NCBI GenBank assembly: GCA_044350415.1
Contig: JBILHQ010000027.1
Span: 1-38,844, forward strand
Length of the DNA stretch: 38,844 nucleotides
DNA from: M3007 sp044350415
Lineage (GTDB): Bacteria > Bacteroidota > Bacteroidia > Chitinophagales > Saprospiraceae
Direction of reading: 5' to 3'
Below are positions 22,310 to 30,311 of the stretch, piece by piece (positions within the stretch are counted from its first letter, which is position 1; each line of letters begins with the position of its first letter). A program made the position numbers and the translations under genes. The notes below the pieces were generated by a model. It was not told where the DNA came from, did not search any database, and saw only the letters and a list, made by a program, of their open reading frames with translations.

Positions 22310-24745
22310 ATGAAAAAAATACTTTACATTTTTATTTGTATACTGCTTTCCAATCTCCCTTCAGTCGCCCAAGCCCAAATACTTCGGGTTAAAAATGATG
22401 CCACAGGACTCAATGACGGAACAAGCTGGAGTAATGCATTCCATTCTTTAAACGCGGCTTTATTACAAGCTGATTATGGCGACACTATTTGGGTGGGTCA
22501 GGGTGTTTATTACCCAACTAATGATGGCAACCGGGATTCCAGTTTTATTTTGAAAAATGGAGTATGTGTATTTGGTGGTTTTCAAGGCACTGAAAGCACT
22601 TTGTGGCAAAGAAATATAAACCAATTTCCTGTTATTCTTAGTGGTGATATAGGTAGTGCAGGAGATAGCACTGACAATAGTTATAATGTACTTTTTGGTT
22701 CCAATGTTGATTCTACAACGATTATCGACGGGTTGATTATAGAGCGGGGGTGTGCCAACAGTATGATGGTCGTAGAACCAAAACTCAATAGAAAAAGAGG
22801 AGGGGGCGTATATCTGCGGCCAAAGGCTGCAGGTTTTTCGGCTGCACCGGTTTTTCAAAATTGTATTTTCCGAAATAATTATTGTATTGTTACAGGGCAA
22901 GCAATATATGCGGAGGAAATTCAAAGTAGTCAGTCAAATGTAAGATTGCACCACTGTAGATTTATGAATAATGCAGGGCAAGGAGCATGTGTAAAAGCCA
23001 TGTCAAGAAAAAAAGCGATTAAGATAACAAATTGTTATTTTGGAGATAATGGCAACGCGAATTTAGATATATCTAATTCTATTGGCCCTAACATAATAAT
23101 AATAGAGGAGGATACATTTAGGAGTCCTAAAGGTACAGTGCCATTTATAGAAACTATATATGGCCCTAATTTTTTAAATACCTTTATTATTAATTCAGTA
23201 TTTATTTCAAATAGTTATGGGAATATTTTTGTAAGTTCAGATGGGTATGATGGACAATTGACGTTTAGTGGGTGCAAATTTGCAAATAATAATATGTCCA
23301 TTTTTGTGGGTTTAAGTAATTTTTTGTTTAAGGAAAATGAAGTAGTGTCTAACGATCGTTGGGAGGTGAACCTGACCGAATTTAATCAATTTAGCATATT
23401 CTCTAATAATTATTTTTTGAATTCAAAGATCATTGTCAATTCCAAAACAAGTCTTAGTTTTTTTAATAACAAATTCATAAAAAATACCACGTCGCTGTTG
23501 TTAGGTGGATTGAACACGACATTCTTCGCATCGAATTGTTTATTCTACAAAAATACAGGTCCAATTATCAGAAAGTTGGTGTATCCAGTATTGGATCCTT
23601 GTGACCTTCGTTTTCAAAGTTGTTCTTTTATCAACTGTGAGACAGGAAATGACACGACACATTTGTTTTATAGCAGCAACAGGGACAGTATTACTTTTAA
23701 TTCCTGCTTGTTTACTAAAACTCCTGGTAATTTGTCCATGATTGATCACATCAATTCACCTGGACAATATATCAGTGCCATAAATTGTGTTTTTGAAGAC
23801 CCCACTTGCGGAAAAGTGCTGCCTGCTGCCACTTCAGACTTATGTAACAGTACGAATACTTTTGGAGCGGAATTAATGTTTTATGATGCCGAAGGAGGCG
23901 ATTTTCGATTAAGGCCCTGTTCTCCTGGTATTAATGCTGGGGATGGACAGGCTATTAATGCGGCTGGAATTACTGCTGATCTTGGAGGAATGCCCAGAGT
24001 CTCCAATGGTGTTCCCGACGCAGGTGCTTATGAAACAGCACTGACTTTGTCCAGAGATTCGGTATTGGATGCGACCTGTCATGGCAAATCTGATGGCAGT
24101 ATTTTATATTCCGACAATGCATGCCCGCCCTATATATACAATTGGCTAAATGATGCTGGATTGTCGGGTAATCAAGTGAATATGTTGACCGCAGGCAAAT
24201 ATTGGGTTACCATAACAGGCAATTACGGGATTACTTTGTTAGATACCGTAGATATAACTGAACCTCCTGTGCCCTGGAACTTTACATCTGCTATTACTCC
24301 GGCATCATCTGCCAGTTCAAATAATGGTTCTATAGCGACGGAAGTTTTTGATGGAAATGGTCCGTTTCAATATAAATGGAGCGATGGAAGTATGTTGCCA
24401 TTTATTGAAAATGTACCTCCCGGTGTTTATGGGCTTACAGTAACGGATGTTAATGGATGCACGGCATCTTATTCCTTTGAATTAGGTACTGTAAGCCTCT
24501 ATGAAGTGCCGAAATCTATAACTAAGGTGATCCCAAATCCCGTAAGTGCCGGAAATTTTATCCAACTTTATGGTGTTGAAAAAGGCACGTTGGTTTTGAC
24601 GGACATTACTGGAAGAGCATCTGGCATATTCCATGTGAACAGCGGAGTTGTATTGATTCCATCTTCCATAGTTCCAGGAATTTACCAGGGTATTGTGACA
24701 GATTTAAACAACAGGAAGACCGTTTGTCTTATTGGTGTTCAATAG
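22310..24745 (+). CDS. T9SS-secreted parallel beta-helix adhesin-like protein with SprB-type repeat
   Basis: From the ATG at 22310 the protein has 811 residues. An upstream in-frame start at 22244 would precede the signal peptide (MKKILYIFICILLSNLPSVAQAQ). Residues 24-560 form a right-handed parallel beta-helix of the type opened by VKNDATGLNDGTSWSNAFHS and GDTIWVGQGVYYPT, ending with a DFRLRPCSPGINAGDG block. Two SprB-like repeats follow (DATCHGKSDGSI..., NNGSIATEVFDGNGPFQYKW, VTDVNGCTASYSF). The last 80 residues are a T9SS type A sorting domain (KVIPNPVSAGNFIQL...). It would be exported by T9SS and attached to or released from the cell surface. The middle of the gene is strikingly AT-rich. 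It follows the truncated T9SS gene by 86 bp. Confidence 0.92.
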   Translation: MKKILYIFICILLSNLPSVAQAQILRVKNDATGLNDGTSWSNAFHSLNAALLQADYGDTIWVGQGVYYPTNDGNRDSSFILKNGVCVFGGFQGTESTLWQRNINQFPVILSGDIGSAGDSTDNSYNVLFGSNVDSTTIIDGLIIERGCANSMMVVEPKLNRKRGGGVYLRPKAAGFSAAPVFQNCIFRNNYCIVTGQAIYAEEIQSSQSNVRLHHCRFMNNAGQGACVKAMSRKKAIKITNCYFGDNGNANLDISNSIGPNIIIIEEDTFRSPKGTVPFIETIYGPNFLNTFIINSVFISNSYGNIFVSSDGYDGQLTFSGCKFANNNMSIFVGLSNFLFKENEVVSNDRWEVNLTEFNQFSIFSNNYFLNSKIIVNSKTSLSFFNNKFIKNTTSLLLGGLNTTFFASNCLFYKNTGPIIRKLVYPVLDPCDLRFQSCSFINCETGNDTTHLFYSSNRDSITFNSCLFTKTPGNLSMIDHINSPGQYISAINCVFEDPTCGKVLPAATSDLCNSTNTFGAELMFYDAEGGDFRLRPCSPGINAGDGQAINAAGITADLGGMPRVSNGVPDAGAYETALTLSRDSVLDATCHGKSDGSILYSDNACPPYIYNWLNDAGLSGNQVNMLTAGKYWVTITGNYGITLLDTVDITEPPVPWNFTSAITPASSASSNNGSIATEVFDGNGPFQYKWSDGSMLPFIENVPPGVYGLTVTDVNGCTASYSFELGTVSLYEVPKSITKVIPNPVSAGNFIQLYGVEKGTLVLTDITGRASGIFHVNSGVVLIPSSIVPGIYQGIVTDLNNRKTVCLIGVQ

Positions 24746-24760
24746 TGGCAACGAACAGTT

Positions 24761-24793
24761 TTTGAGTGGACGTGCGAAAAAAGGTTACATTTG
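24761..24793 (+). promoter_or_regulatory. Bacteroidota promoter for the SulP gene, with a small leader hairpin
   Basis: TTTG at 24761-24764 and an exact -7 box TACATTTG at 24786-24793 are 21 bp apart, the best complete match in the window. Just downstream, AACCC/GGGTT arms (24797-24811) followed by T's form a weak terminator-like hairpin in the leader of the transporter gene. Confidence 0.65.
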
Positions 24794-24827
24794 CATAACC
24801 CGCTTTGGGTTTTTTAAAAACGTGTGC

Positions 24828-26477
24828 ATGAACTTCGACTGGAGAGAATTTACCCCTAAATTAATTACCGTCCTGAAAGAAGGGCTTACCAAAGAGCAAC
24901 TGAAAAATGATGTATTGTCGGGGGTGCTCGTTGGCATTATTGCGCTGCCTTTAGCGATTGCTTTTGCAATAGCCAGCGGAGTTTCTCCGGAGAAGGGGTT
25001 AATAACGGCTGTGTTTGCGGGATTTATTATTGCCGCTTTAGGTGGCAGCCGGGTTCAGATAGGCGGTCCTACCGGTGCATTTATTATTATTGTTTATGGC
25101 ATCGTACAGGAACACGGTATTGAGGGTCTGACCTTCGCCACGTTTATTGCCGGATTTATTATGCTGGCGATGGGTTTTTTGCGGTTTGGCACGCTGCTTC
25201 GGTATATCCCTCAACCCTTGATTGTTGGTTTTACCAGTGGTATTGCGATCATTATTTTTTCTTCCCAAATTCGCGATTTTTTAGGCCTGGAAATGGGGAA
25301 AGTTCCAACGGCTTTTTTAGAAAAATGGTGGGCGTATGCAGGCTGTCTTCATACGATCAATTGGTTTGCAGCTAGCCTTGGAGTGGCGACCATACTGATT
25401 ACCACACAATTACCCCGGCTGACGACAGTTATTCCGGGTTCGCTGGCGGCCATTGTGCTCTGTACTGTTGCCACAAAGGTATTTATGTTTCCGGTGAGTA
25501 CCATCCAAACGGCATTTGGTGAAATACCCAATACCATTCCCGTTCCGCATATTCCCCATCTCACTTTCGACCAGATCAAAGCCCTGCTTTCTCCTGCATT
25601 TGCTATAGCCCTGCTCGGAAGTATTGAGAGCCTGTTGTCGGCGGTGGTAGCGGACGGGATGACCGGAGGCAGGCATCGCTCCAATATGGAATTAGTCGCG
25701 CAGGGAATTGCCAATATTTGTTCGGCCATTGTGGGCGGTATTCCTGCCACGGGTGCGATTGCCCGCACGGCCACCAATGTGAAAAATGGCGGAAGAACAC
25801 CCATTTCGGGGATGGTGCATGCGATTACCCTGCTTGTTATTATGCTGGTGGCGGCACCATTGGCCAAATTGATTCCGCTGTCGTGCCTTGCGGGTATATT
25901 GGTGGTGGTGGCTTATAATATGGGGGAATGGCACAATTTCAGGTCTATTTTCAGGGGCAATTTTTATGATAGGGTAGTGCTGCTTACTGTTTTTTTACTC
26001 ACCGTTATTTTTGATTTGGTAATTGCCATTGAAGTTGGGATGGTCCTTTCTGCTTTTTTGTTTATCAAACGCATGTCGGATATTACACAGGTTCAAATGT
26101 TCGATAATCAACAGGATGATGAAAAATTGATCCAAAAATTGCCGCCTGGCGTAATGGTTTATGAAATAACAGGTGCTTTGTTTTTTGGTGCTGCACAAAC
26201 TTTTCAGGAAGCCCTCCGGCAAACGAACCAGAAGCCCAAAGCAGTGATTCTGAATTTAAAAAATGTACCCCTGATTGATGCGACCGGGCTTTACCGGTTG
26301 GAACATGTGGTGCGTAATTTTAAAATGCAGGGAACTATTGTTTATCTCGCGGGAGCATCTGCCAGTGTTAATGCTGATTTGATGCAATCAAATGTGGGCG
26401 CGATGACTATTTCCCACCCTGATTTAGCGTATTGCATCGAAAATGCCGGAGCGCAATTCCGGGAGGTCCCTTCATAA
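24828..26477 (+). CDS. SulP family inorganic anion transporter with STAS domain
   Basis: From the ATG at 24828 the protein has 549 residues. An earlier in-frame start at 24732 would overlap the preceding gene and lie upstream of the promoter, so it is rejected. The N-terminal SLC26/SulP transport domain begins with DVLSGVLVGIIALPLAIAFA and includes the GGPTGAFIIIVYGI segment. Later helices include SIESLLSAVVADGMTGGRHR and ATGAIARTATNVKNGGRTP. A C-terminal STAS domain occupies about 435-540 (VMVYEITGALFFGAAQTF, LKNVPLIDATGLYRLE). Members carry sulfate, bicarbonate or other anions across the inner membrane. No carbonic anhydrase or sulfur gene adjoins it, so the substrate is open. Confidence 0.94.
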   Translation: MNFDWREFTPKLITVLKEGLTKEQLKNDVLSGVLVGIIALPLAIAFAIASGVSPEKGLITAVFAGFIIAALGGSRVQIGGPTGAFIIIVYGIVQEHGIEGLTFATFIAGFIMLAMGFLRFGTLLRYIPQPLIVGFTSGIAIIIFSSQIRDFLGLEMGKVPTAFLEKWWAYAGCLHTINWFAASLGVATILITTQLPRLTTVIPGSLAAIVLCTVATKVFMFPVSTIQTAFGEIPNTIPVPHIPHLTFDQIKALLSPAFAIALLGSIESLLSAVVADGMTGGRHRSNMELVAQGIANICSAIVGGIPATGAIARTATNVKNGGRTPISGMVHAITLLVIMLVAAPLAKLIPLSCLAGILVVVAYNMGEWHNFRSIFRGNFYDRVVLLTVFLLTVIFDLVIAIEVGMVLSAFLFIKRMSDITQVQMFDNQQDDEKLIQKLPPGVMVYEITGALFFGAAQTFQEALRQTNQKPKAVILNLKNVPLIDATGLYRLEHVVRNFKMQGTIVYLAGASASVNADLMQSNVGAMTISHPDLAYCIENAGAQFREVPS

Positions 26478-26493
26478 TATGTGTCTGATCCTT

Positions 26494-26994
26494 TTACTGC
26501 GCAGGTGCTAATTTCCCGTTCATCAATTCAATAATTGGCCGGGTATTCCCTTCTTTCATCAATTCCTGGGAAATAATAAAACCATCGGCATCTGCGTGGA
26601 ATGGGAGCACTTGCCAGGAACCGACAGCAGAGAGGGCGACCATTCCCAGACTAACTGGCTGGCCTTTTACAGTGGCCCAGGCCTGAATATATTGCCCTTC
26701 GGGCGGTGTTGGTATCCCGCTGATATCGAGGGCTGTTTCCTGCCGGATTAAGTTGTGGTAAACTTTGGTCACCACTTTAGGAACGCCATCGGAGAGATTA
26801 ACTATTTTTGTATCACTGTCGCGCAGCATGGCAATTTGTTGCCGGAGGCTGCCCTGTGCGGCCAGTAAAGCCTTGTTTTCCTGTTGGTAGACCTCCATGG
26901 CCTGTCGTGCTTTTCCAGCAGCCTGTCGTGTGTATAAAGTAATGATTAACAGTAATATACATACAATTAGCCACGTAATATTTTTCAAGTTCAT
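26494..26994 (-). CDS. Membrane-anchored protein with anti-sigma-K (RskA)-like C-terminal domain
   Basis: From the ATG at 26994 the protein has 166 residues. The longer reading frame from 27138 runs through the promoter and has no membrane-protein start. A single helix (residues 6-22) is followed by a coiled-coil-like stretch (about 25-62), then a domain resembling the periplasmic part of RskA-type anti-sigma factors: ALDISGIPTPPEGQYIQAWA, KGQPVSLGMVALS, WQVLPFHADADGFIIS. The cytoplasmic sigma-binding domain is missing, and no ECF sigma gene adjoins it, so it may have another role or act with a distant partner. It is convergent with SulP and divergent from arginine deiminase. Confidence 0.72.
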   Translation of the reverse strand: MNLKNITWLIVCILLLIITLYTRQAAGKARQAMEVYQQENKALLAAQGSLRQQIAMLRDSDTKIVNLSDGVPKVVTKVYHNLIRQETALDISGIPTPPEGQYIQAWATVKGQPVSLGMVALSAVGSWQVLPFHADADGFIISQELMKEGNTRPIIELMNGKLAPAQ

Positions 26995-27014
26995 AAATTG
27001 CAAAGTCGAAATAG

Positions 27015-27022
27015 CAAAGGTA
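27015..27022 (-). promoter_or_regulatory. -7 promoter box of the RskA-like gene
   Basis: On the minus strand this reads TACCTTTG, an exact TAnnTTTG match 20 nt before the ATG at 26994. It supports that start over 27138. Confidence 0.5.
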
Positions 27023-27127
27023 ACCTCTCCGGGCAAACATTTTAAATTTTTTGGAGCAAATGGCAGTGTGTATGAAAAAGAACGCATTAAATTTCTGAAT
27101 TTAATCAAAAAACGGGTACCCCCTTTA

Positions 27128-27135
27128 TACCTTCG
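27128..27135 (+). promoter_or_regulatory. -7-like box of the arginine deiminase gene
   Basis: TACCTTCG differs from TAnnTTTG at one base and lies 39 nt before the ATG at 27175. No good -33 element is visible. Confidence 0.35.
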
Positions 27136-27174
27136 CACCGCAAATTTACTCTGACTTATTATTATACCACTTAT

Positions 27175-28443
27175 ATGGACGCTAACAGCCGAATTTACGT
27201 TGATTCCGAAATCGGACGCTTAAAAAAAGTAATTGTACACCGCCCCGACGAAGGCATTGCCCGCATCACGCCCAAGCGTGCAGGTGAGCTCCTGTTTGAC
27301 GATATCGTTCACCTGCCCAAAATGCAGGAGGAGCACGATATTTTCATTAAAGTGCTGCGCGCCTTTGTCGGACAGGAAAACGTATTGAATATCCGCGATT
27401 TGTTGGCCGAAAGCACGCGCGATGAGGAAAGTAAATACGAGGTCATCAATAAAATTACGGAGTTTGAAGAATTGCCTTATTCTTTTATCCCGCGTCTGGC
27501 AGGTTTATCGCCCGAACAATTGGCTGATACGCTTATCACGGGTTATCTCGAACCGGAGGACCGTATTTTGTTTGACCCTATTCCCAACCTGATTTTTACC
27601 CGCGATCTTGCGGTGACAGTCAAAGAACACGTGATCATCACGAAAGCTGCCAAACAGGCGCGTTTCCGGGAGAATTTCCTGACCCGGCTCATTTTCAGCA
27701 GCCACCCGGTTTTTCGCAGGCTGAAAGCAGATGGCAAAACAGTGAACCTCAACCGTGTGGATAAATTTCCGCCATCCAAAAAAGGAGAAATGGTGAGTAT
27801 TGAAGGCGGTGACCTGATGGTGCTCAACAAAGATTATCTTTTGGTGGGTGCTTCCGAGCGGACTAATAATTACGGATTTGAATGCCTGAAGAATTACCTG
27901 TTTGACCGCGGCATTATTAAAAATGTGGTGCAGGTAAATATCCCGGCTGAGCGGTCATATATGCACATCGATACGGTATTTACACAAATCAACCACAACC
28001 ACTTTGTGGCCTATAAGCCTATCGTGCTCGATGGTCTGGGATCCTATGTAGATGTGCACCGCTCCAACGGTGAGGAAGTGGAATACGCTTGTCTGAAGGA
28101 TTTTTTGCTGGCAGAAGTCAATCCTAAAATGGAATTTATCTGGGCCGGCCGGGGTGAAAGCCCTTATCAGGAGCGCGAACAATGGACTGACGGTTGCAAT
28201 CTCGTGACCCTCAAACCCGGCGTTTCCATCACTTACGACCGCAACCCGGTGACCGAAAGGGCTTTTAAGGAATTTGGTTACAAAGTAATCGGCGCTGAAA
28301 AGCTCATCCGCGACATTGAAAGCGGGAAAACAACAGTCGACAAAGTAGAAAACACCATCATCACCATTCCATCCAACGAACTTTCCCGCGCCCGTGGCGG
28401 TAGTCACTGTATGACCTGCCCGATTGAAAGAGAAGAAATCTAG
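27175..28443 (+). CDS. arcA: Arginine deiminase
   Basis: A 422-residue enzyme of the guanidino-group-modifying superfamily that hydrolyses L-arginine to citrulline and ammonia. Family blocks are all present: GRLKKVIVHRPDE near the start, NLIFTRDLAV, SIEGGDLMVL, YMHIDTVFTQ (catalytic His), and the C-terminal GGSHCMTCPIER with the nucleophile Cys412. Length matches bacterial arginine deiminases. No carbamate kinase, ornithine carbamoyltransferase or arginine/ornithine antiporter gene lies nearby, so it is not in an ADI operon. A role in arginine catabolism or regulation outside that pathway is inferred. A 7-bp repeat array starts 2 bp after the stop. Confidence 0.95.
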   Translation: MDANSRIYVDSEIGRLKKVIVHRPDEGIARITPKRAGELLFDDIVHLPKMQEEHDIFIKVLRAFVGQENVLNIRDLLAESTRDEESKYEVINKITEFEELPYSFIPRLAGLSPEQLADTLITGYLEPEDRILFDPIPNLIFTRDLAVTVKEHVIITKAAKQARFRENFLTRLIFSSHPVFRRLKADGKTVNLNRVDKFPPSKKGEMVSIEGGDLMVLNKDYLLVGASERTNNYGFECLKNYLFDRGIIKNVVQVNIPAERSYMHIDTVFTQINHNHFVAYKPIVLDGLGSYVDVHRSNGEEVEYACLKDFLLAEVNPKMEFIWAGRGESPYQEREQWTDGCNLVTLKPGVSITYDRNPVTERAFKEFGYKVIGAEKLIRDIESGKTTVDKVENTIITIPSNELSRARGGSHCMTCPIEREEI

Positions 28444-28445
28444 AA

Positions 28446-28574
28446 TGAGGTATGAGTAATGAAGTATTTCAATTGATATACCATACTTCATACCTCATAC
28501 ACCATACTTCATACTTCATACCTCATACTTCATACCTCATACCTCATACTTAATACCTCATACCTCATACTTCA
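28446..28574. repeat. Heptamer tandem array forming an inverted arrangement
   Basis: Thirteen back-to-back 7-bp units of the form TAC(T/C)TCA, with two variants, occupy 28484-28574. Three units of the reverse complement (TGAGGTA, TGAGTAA, TGAAGTA) occupy 28446-28466, so the element can fold back on itself around a 17-nt spacer. It fills the gap between arcA and the thioesterase and ends 5 nt before the thioesterase ATG. Confidence 0.93.
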
Positions 28575-28579
28575 TTTTT

Positions 28580-28987
28580 ATGTATCATTTTGATATCCAA
28601 CGCCGGGTGAGTTACAGCGAAACCGATAAAATGGGGTATTTGTACCATGGGCATTTTGTATCCTACTTTGAAGTGGGCCGGGTGGAGGCGCTTCGGTCGC
28701 TGGGCTTGAATTACAAGGACCTGGAAGACGTGCATGGTATCTGGTTGCCGGTCATGAGTCTGGAAACCCGTTTTGTACGGCCTGCTTATTACGACGATCT
28801 GCTGACTGTGCACACCGAAATACGTCGCCTGCCCGATCAGTACTTGGTATTCTATACCAATGTGCTGAATGAACAAAATAAATTGTGTGCTGCTGGTCGG
28901 GTTCGGCTATGTTTTTTTGAAGCAGCCACGAAAAAGGTGGTACAGGTACCCGATTTTGTGTTGGAAAAACTGGTGCCCTATTTTTGA
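28580..28987 (+). CDS. Acyl-CoA thioesterase, 4HBT/YbgC hotdog family
   Basis: A 135-residue single-domain hotdog protein. The 4HBT signature SETDKMGYLYHGHFVSYFE (residues 13-31) contains the catalytic Asp16 and the HGHFV helix start, as in YbgC/FadM-type thioesterases that hydrolyse short- or medium-chain acyl-CoA or hydroxybenzoyl-CoA. ETRFVRPAYYDDLL and GRVRLCFFEAATKK complete the fold. There is no room for a normal leader: a heptamer array ends 5 nt before the ATG. It is convergent with the phosphatase, with only 3 bp between stops. Substrate not readable. Confidence 0.92.
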   Translation: MYHFDIQRRVSYSETDKMGYLYHGHFVSYFEVGRVEALRSLGLNYKDLEDVHGIWLPVMSLETRFVRPAYYDDLLTVHTEIRRLPDQYLVFYTNVLNEQNKLCAAGRVRLCFFEAATKKVVQVPDFVLEKLVPYF

Positions 28988-28990
28988 GGG

Positions 28991-29680
28991 TTATCCAGTA
29001 TATGGCTGAAAAAACAAGGCCCGGTTGGTTAAATCAAAACAGCAGAGGTTGCCCAATCCGCGGCGGCCGGCAATAGCCGTGAATACACAGCCATTGTCAA
29101 TGTCGAGGTACTGTTGGGTGGATAATTTAGAAAACTGGGATTCAATTTCCTCCCTAGATATCGGGGTGTGTCCATGTACAATAATACGTTTGGCTAGCCA
29201 TTCATACCGAATATAATGGTACCAATCTCTGATCCACATCATACTCCAGGTATCATAAAATGGATCCTGCCGGATAAAATCAAGTCCGGCATGTACTAAT
29301 ATAAATCCTTCTGTTTCAAAATAGTAGTCTAAAGATTGGACGAGATCAATACAGGATTGTGGCAGGTCGCGCTGGTGGTCGATTCCATAACTTCTTAACA
29401 TGTCCATGCCGCCATTTTTTGTCCAGGCTAGATCGTGTGCGGGGTCTGCTATCGCGTTAAGCAGCAATTGCTCATGGTTGCCGCGCAGACAATGCACTTG
29501 ATAACCGTCCTGTCTGAGGCGCAGGATATAATCGAGTACGCTTTTGGAGTCGGGCCCCCGATCGATGTAGTCGCCCAATAAATAAAGGGTGTCGCTTTGA
29601 GAAAAGGCGAGATGGTCTAGCAGCGCAATAAATGTTTTAGCGCAGCCATGTATGTCGGATATAGCGAGTTTGCGGGACAT
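28991..29680 (-). CDS. Calcineurin-like metallophosphoesterase (PPP-type serine/threonine phosphatase)
   Basis: From the ATG at 29680 the protein has 229 residues. A longer frame from 29746 reads into a repeat region and adds 22 low-complexity residues. PPP-family metal-binding motifs are clear: SDIHG (Asp9, His11), GDYIDRGPDS (36-45, with Asp37 and Asp40), RGNHE (66-70), LVHAGLD, and VHGHTP near 190. It is of the bacterial PrpA/ApaH-like size class, so it may dephosphorylate proteins or hydrolyse dinucleoside polyphosphates. The start codon abuts 13-15-bp tandem repeats and a large palindrome (29697-29980). Confidence 0.93.
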   Translation of the reverse strand: MSRKLAISDIHGCAKTFIALLDHLAFSQSDTLYLLGDYIDRGPDSKSVLDYILRLRQDGYQVHCLRGNHEQLLLNAIADPAHDLAWTKNGGMDMLRSYGIDHQRDLPQSCIDLVQSLDYYFETEGFILVHAGLDFIRQDPFYDTWSMMWIRDWYHYIRYEWLAKRIIVHGHTPISREEIESQFSKLSTQQYLDIDNGCVFTAIAGRRGLGNLCCFDLTNRALFFQPYTG

Positions 29681-29696
29681 GTTGGGCGGGATGTTG

Positions 29697-29980
29697 GTGC
29701 GTGATGTCGATGTGCGTAATGTCGGTGCGTGGCGTCGCTGGAACACGGATTTTAGGGATTAGACACGGATTTAAAAAAGATTTTCCGAGAGCGATGTGGA
29801 AAGATCGCGATGCCGATCGATATTACGGAAATTCTCTTAAAAACTGATTGATGTTCTATATCCACATGCCCCAAAAAACTATTTTTTATCGACATCGCAC
29901 TCGGAAAAAATCCTTTTAAATCCGTGTCTAATCTCCCAAATCCGTGTTCCAGCGACGCCACAGACATCGACATCAGGCAC
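29697..29980. repeat. Large imperfect palindrome (about 90-bp arms)
   Basis: The left arm (29697-29797) and the right arm (29892-29980) are inverted copies with strong similarity. The left arm carries an extra block of about 14 bp made of a GATGTCGGTGCGT-like tandem repeat. The arms share long matches such as GGCGTCGCTGGAACACGGAT and AGACACGGATTTAAAA. The spacer is 94 nt. The element lies between the phosphatase start and tRNA-His and has no coding sequence. Confidence 0.9.
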
Positions 29981-30016
29981 AAAAAAAGACGATACTTTCG
30001 TATCGCCTTTAAGGAG

Positions 30017-30091
30017 GGAGGAAGATGGGTCTCGAACCCACGACCTCTAGAACCACAATCTAGCGCTCTAACCAACTGAGCTACATCCTCC
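30017..30091 (-). tRNA. tRNA-His (anticodon GUG)
   Basis: A complete cloverleaf on the minus strand. The D arm is GCTC...GAGC, the anticodon stem CTAGA/TCTAG closes the loop TTGTGGT with anticodon GTG, and the T arm is GTGGG TTCGAGA CCCAT. The 5' end has the extra G(-1) opposite discriminator C73 that marks tRNA-His. The 3' CCA is not encoded. One acceptor-stem pair (U6-U67) is a mismatch. Confidence 0.97.
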
Positions 30092-30195
30092 ATCTACTTT
30101 TAAAAAAGCGACGCAAATATACGACGATTGTTTTCAAACTGTCAAGCATTTGACCAGATAATTGTCTGGAAAGTTCCGGGGAGGTTATTTGTTGC

Positions 30196-30304
30196 CAGGT
30201 ATCAGTCGTAGTGTCGACCACCACTGGGGCGGATTTTACAAAGGAATACCCTGGTTCCGGTCGACATCACCACTAATAACTGATTGACGGATAACTAATA
30301 ACTA
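30196..30304. repeat. Palindromic intergenic repeat, diverged copy C
   Basis: Imperfect arms around GTCGACC (30213-30219) and GGTCGAC (30259-30265) carry the ATCAGTCGTAG and AATAACTGAT flanks seen in copies A and B, and the core ends in CCGG as in copy A. GATAACTAATAACTAAC follows, like the tail of copy A. The element lies between tRNA-His and the 3' end of pulA. Confidence 0.65.
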
Positions 30305-30311
30305 ACCACCC

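Noticed and set aside
28484..28574. CRISPR-like array
   Set aside because: Units are contiguous 7-mers with no spacers, and no cas genes are present.
29752..30093. A 113-codon minus-strand reading frame across the tRNA and palindrome region
   Set aside because: Its first 30 residues are the translation of the tRNA-His gene itself, and the rest reads through the large palindrome. There are no protein-like features.
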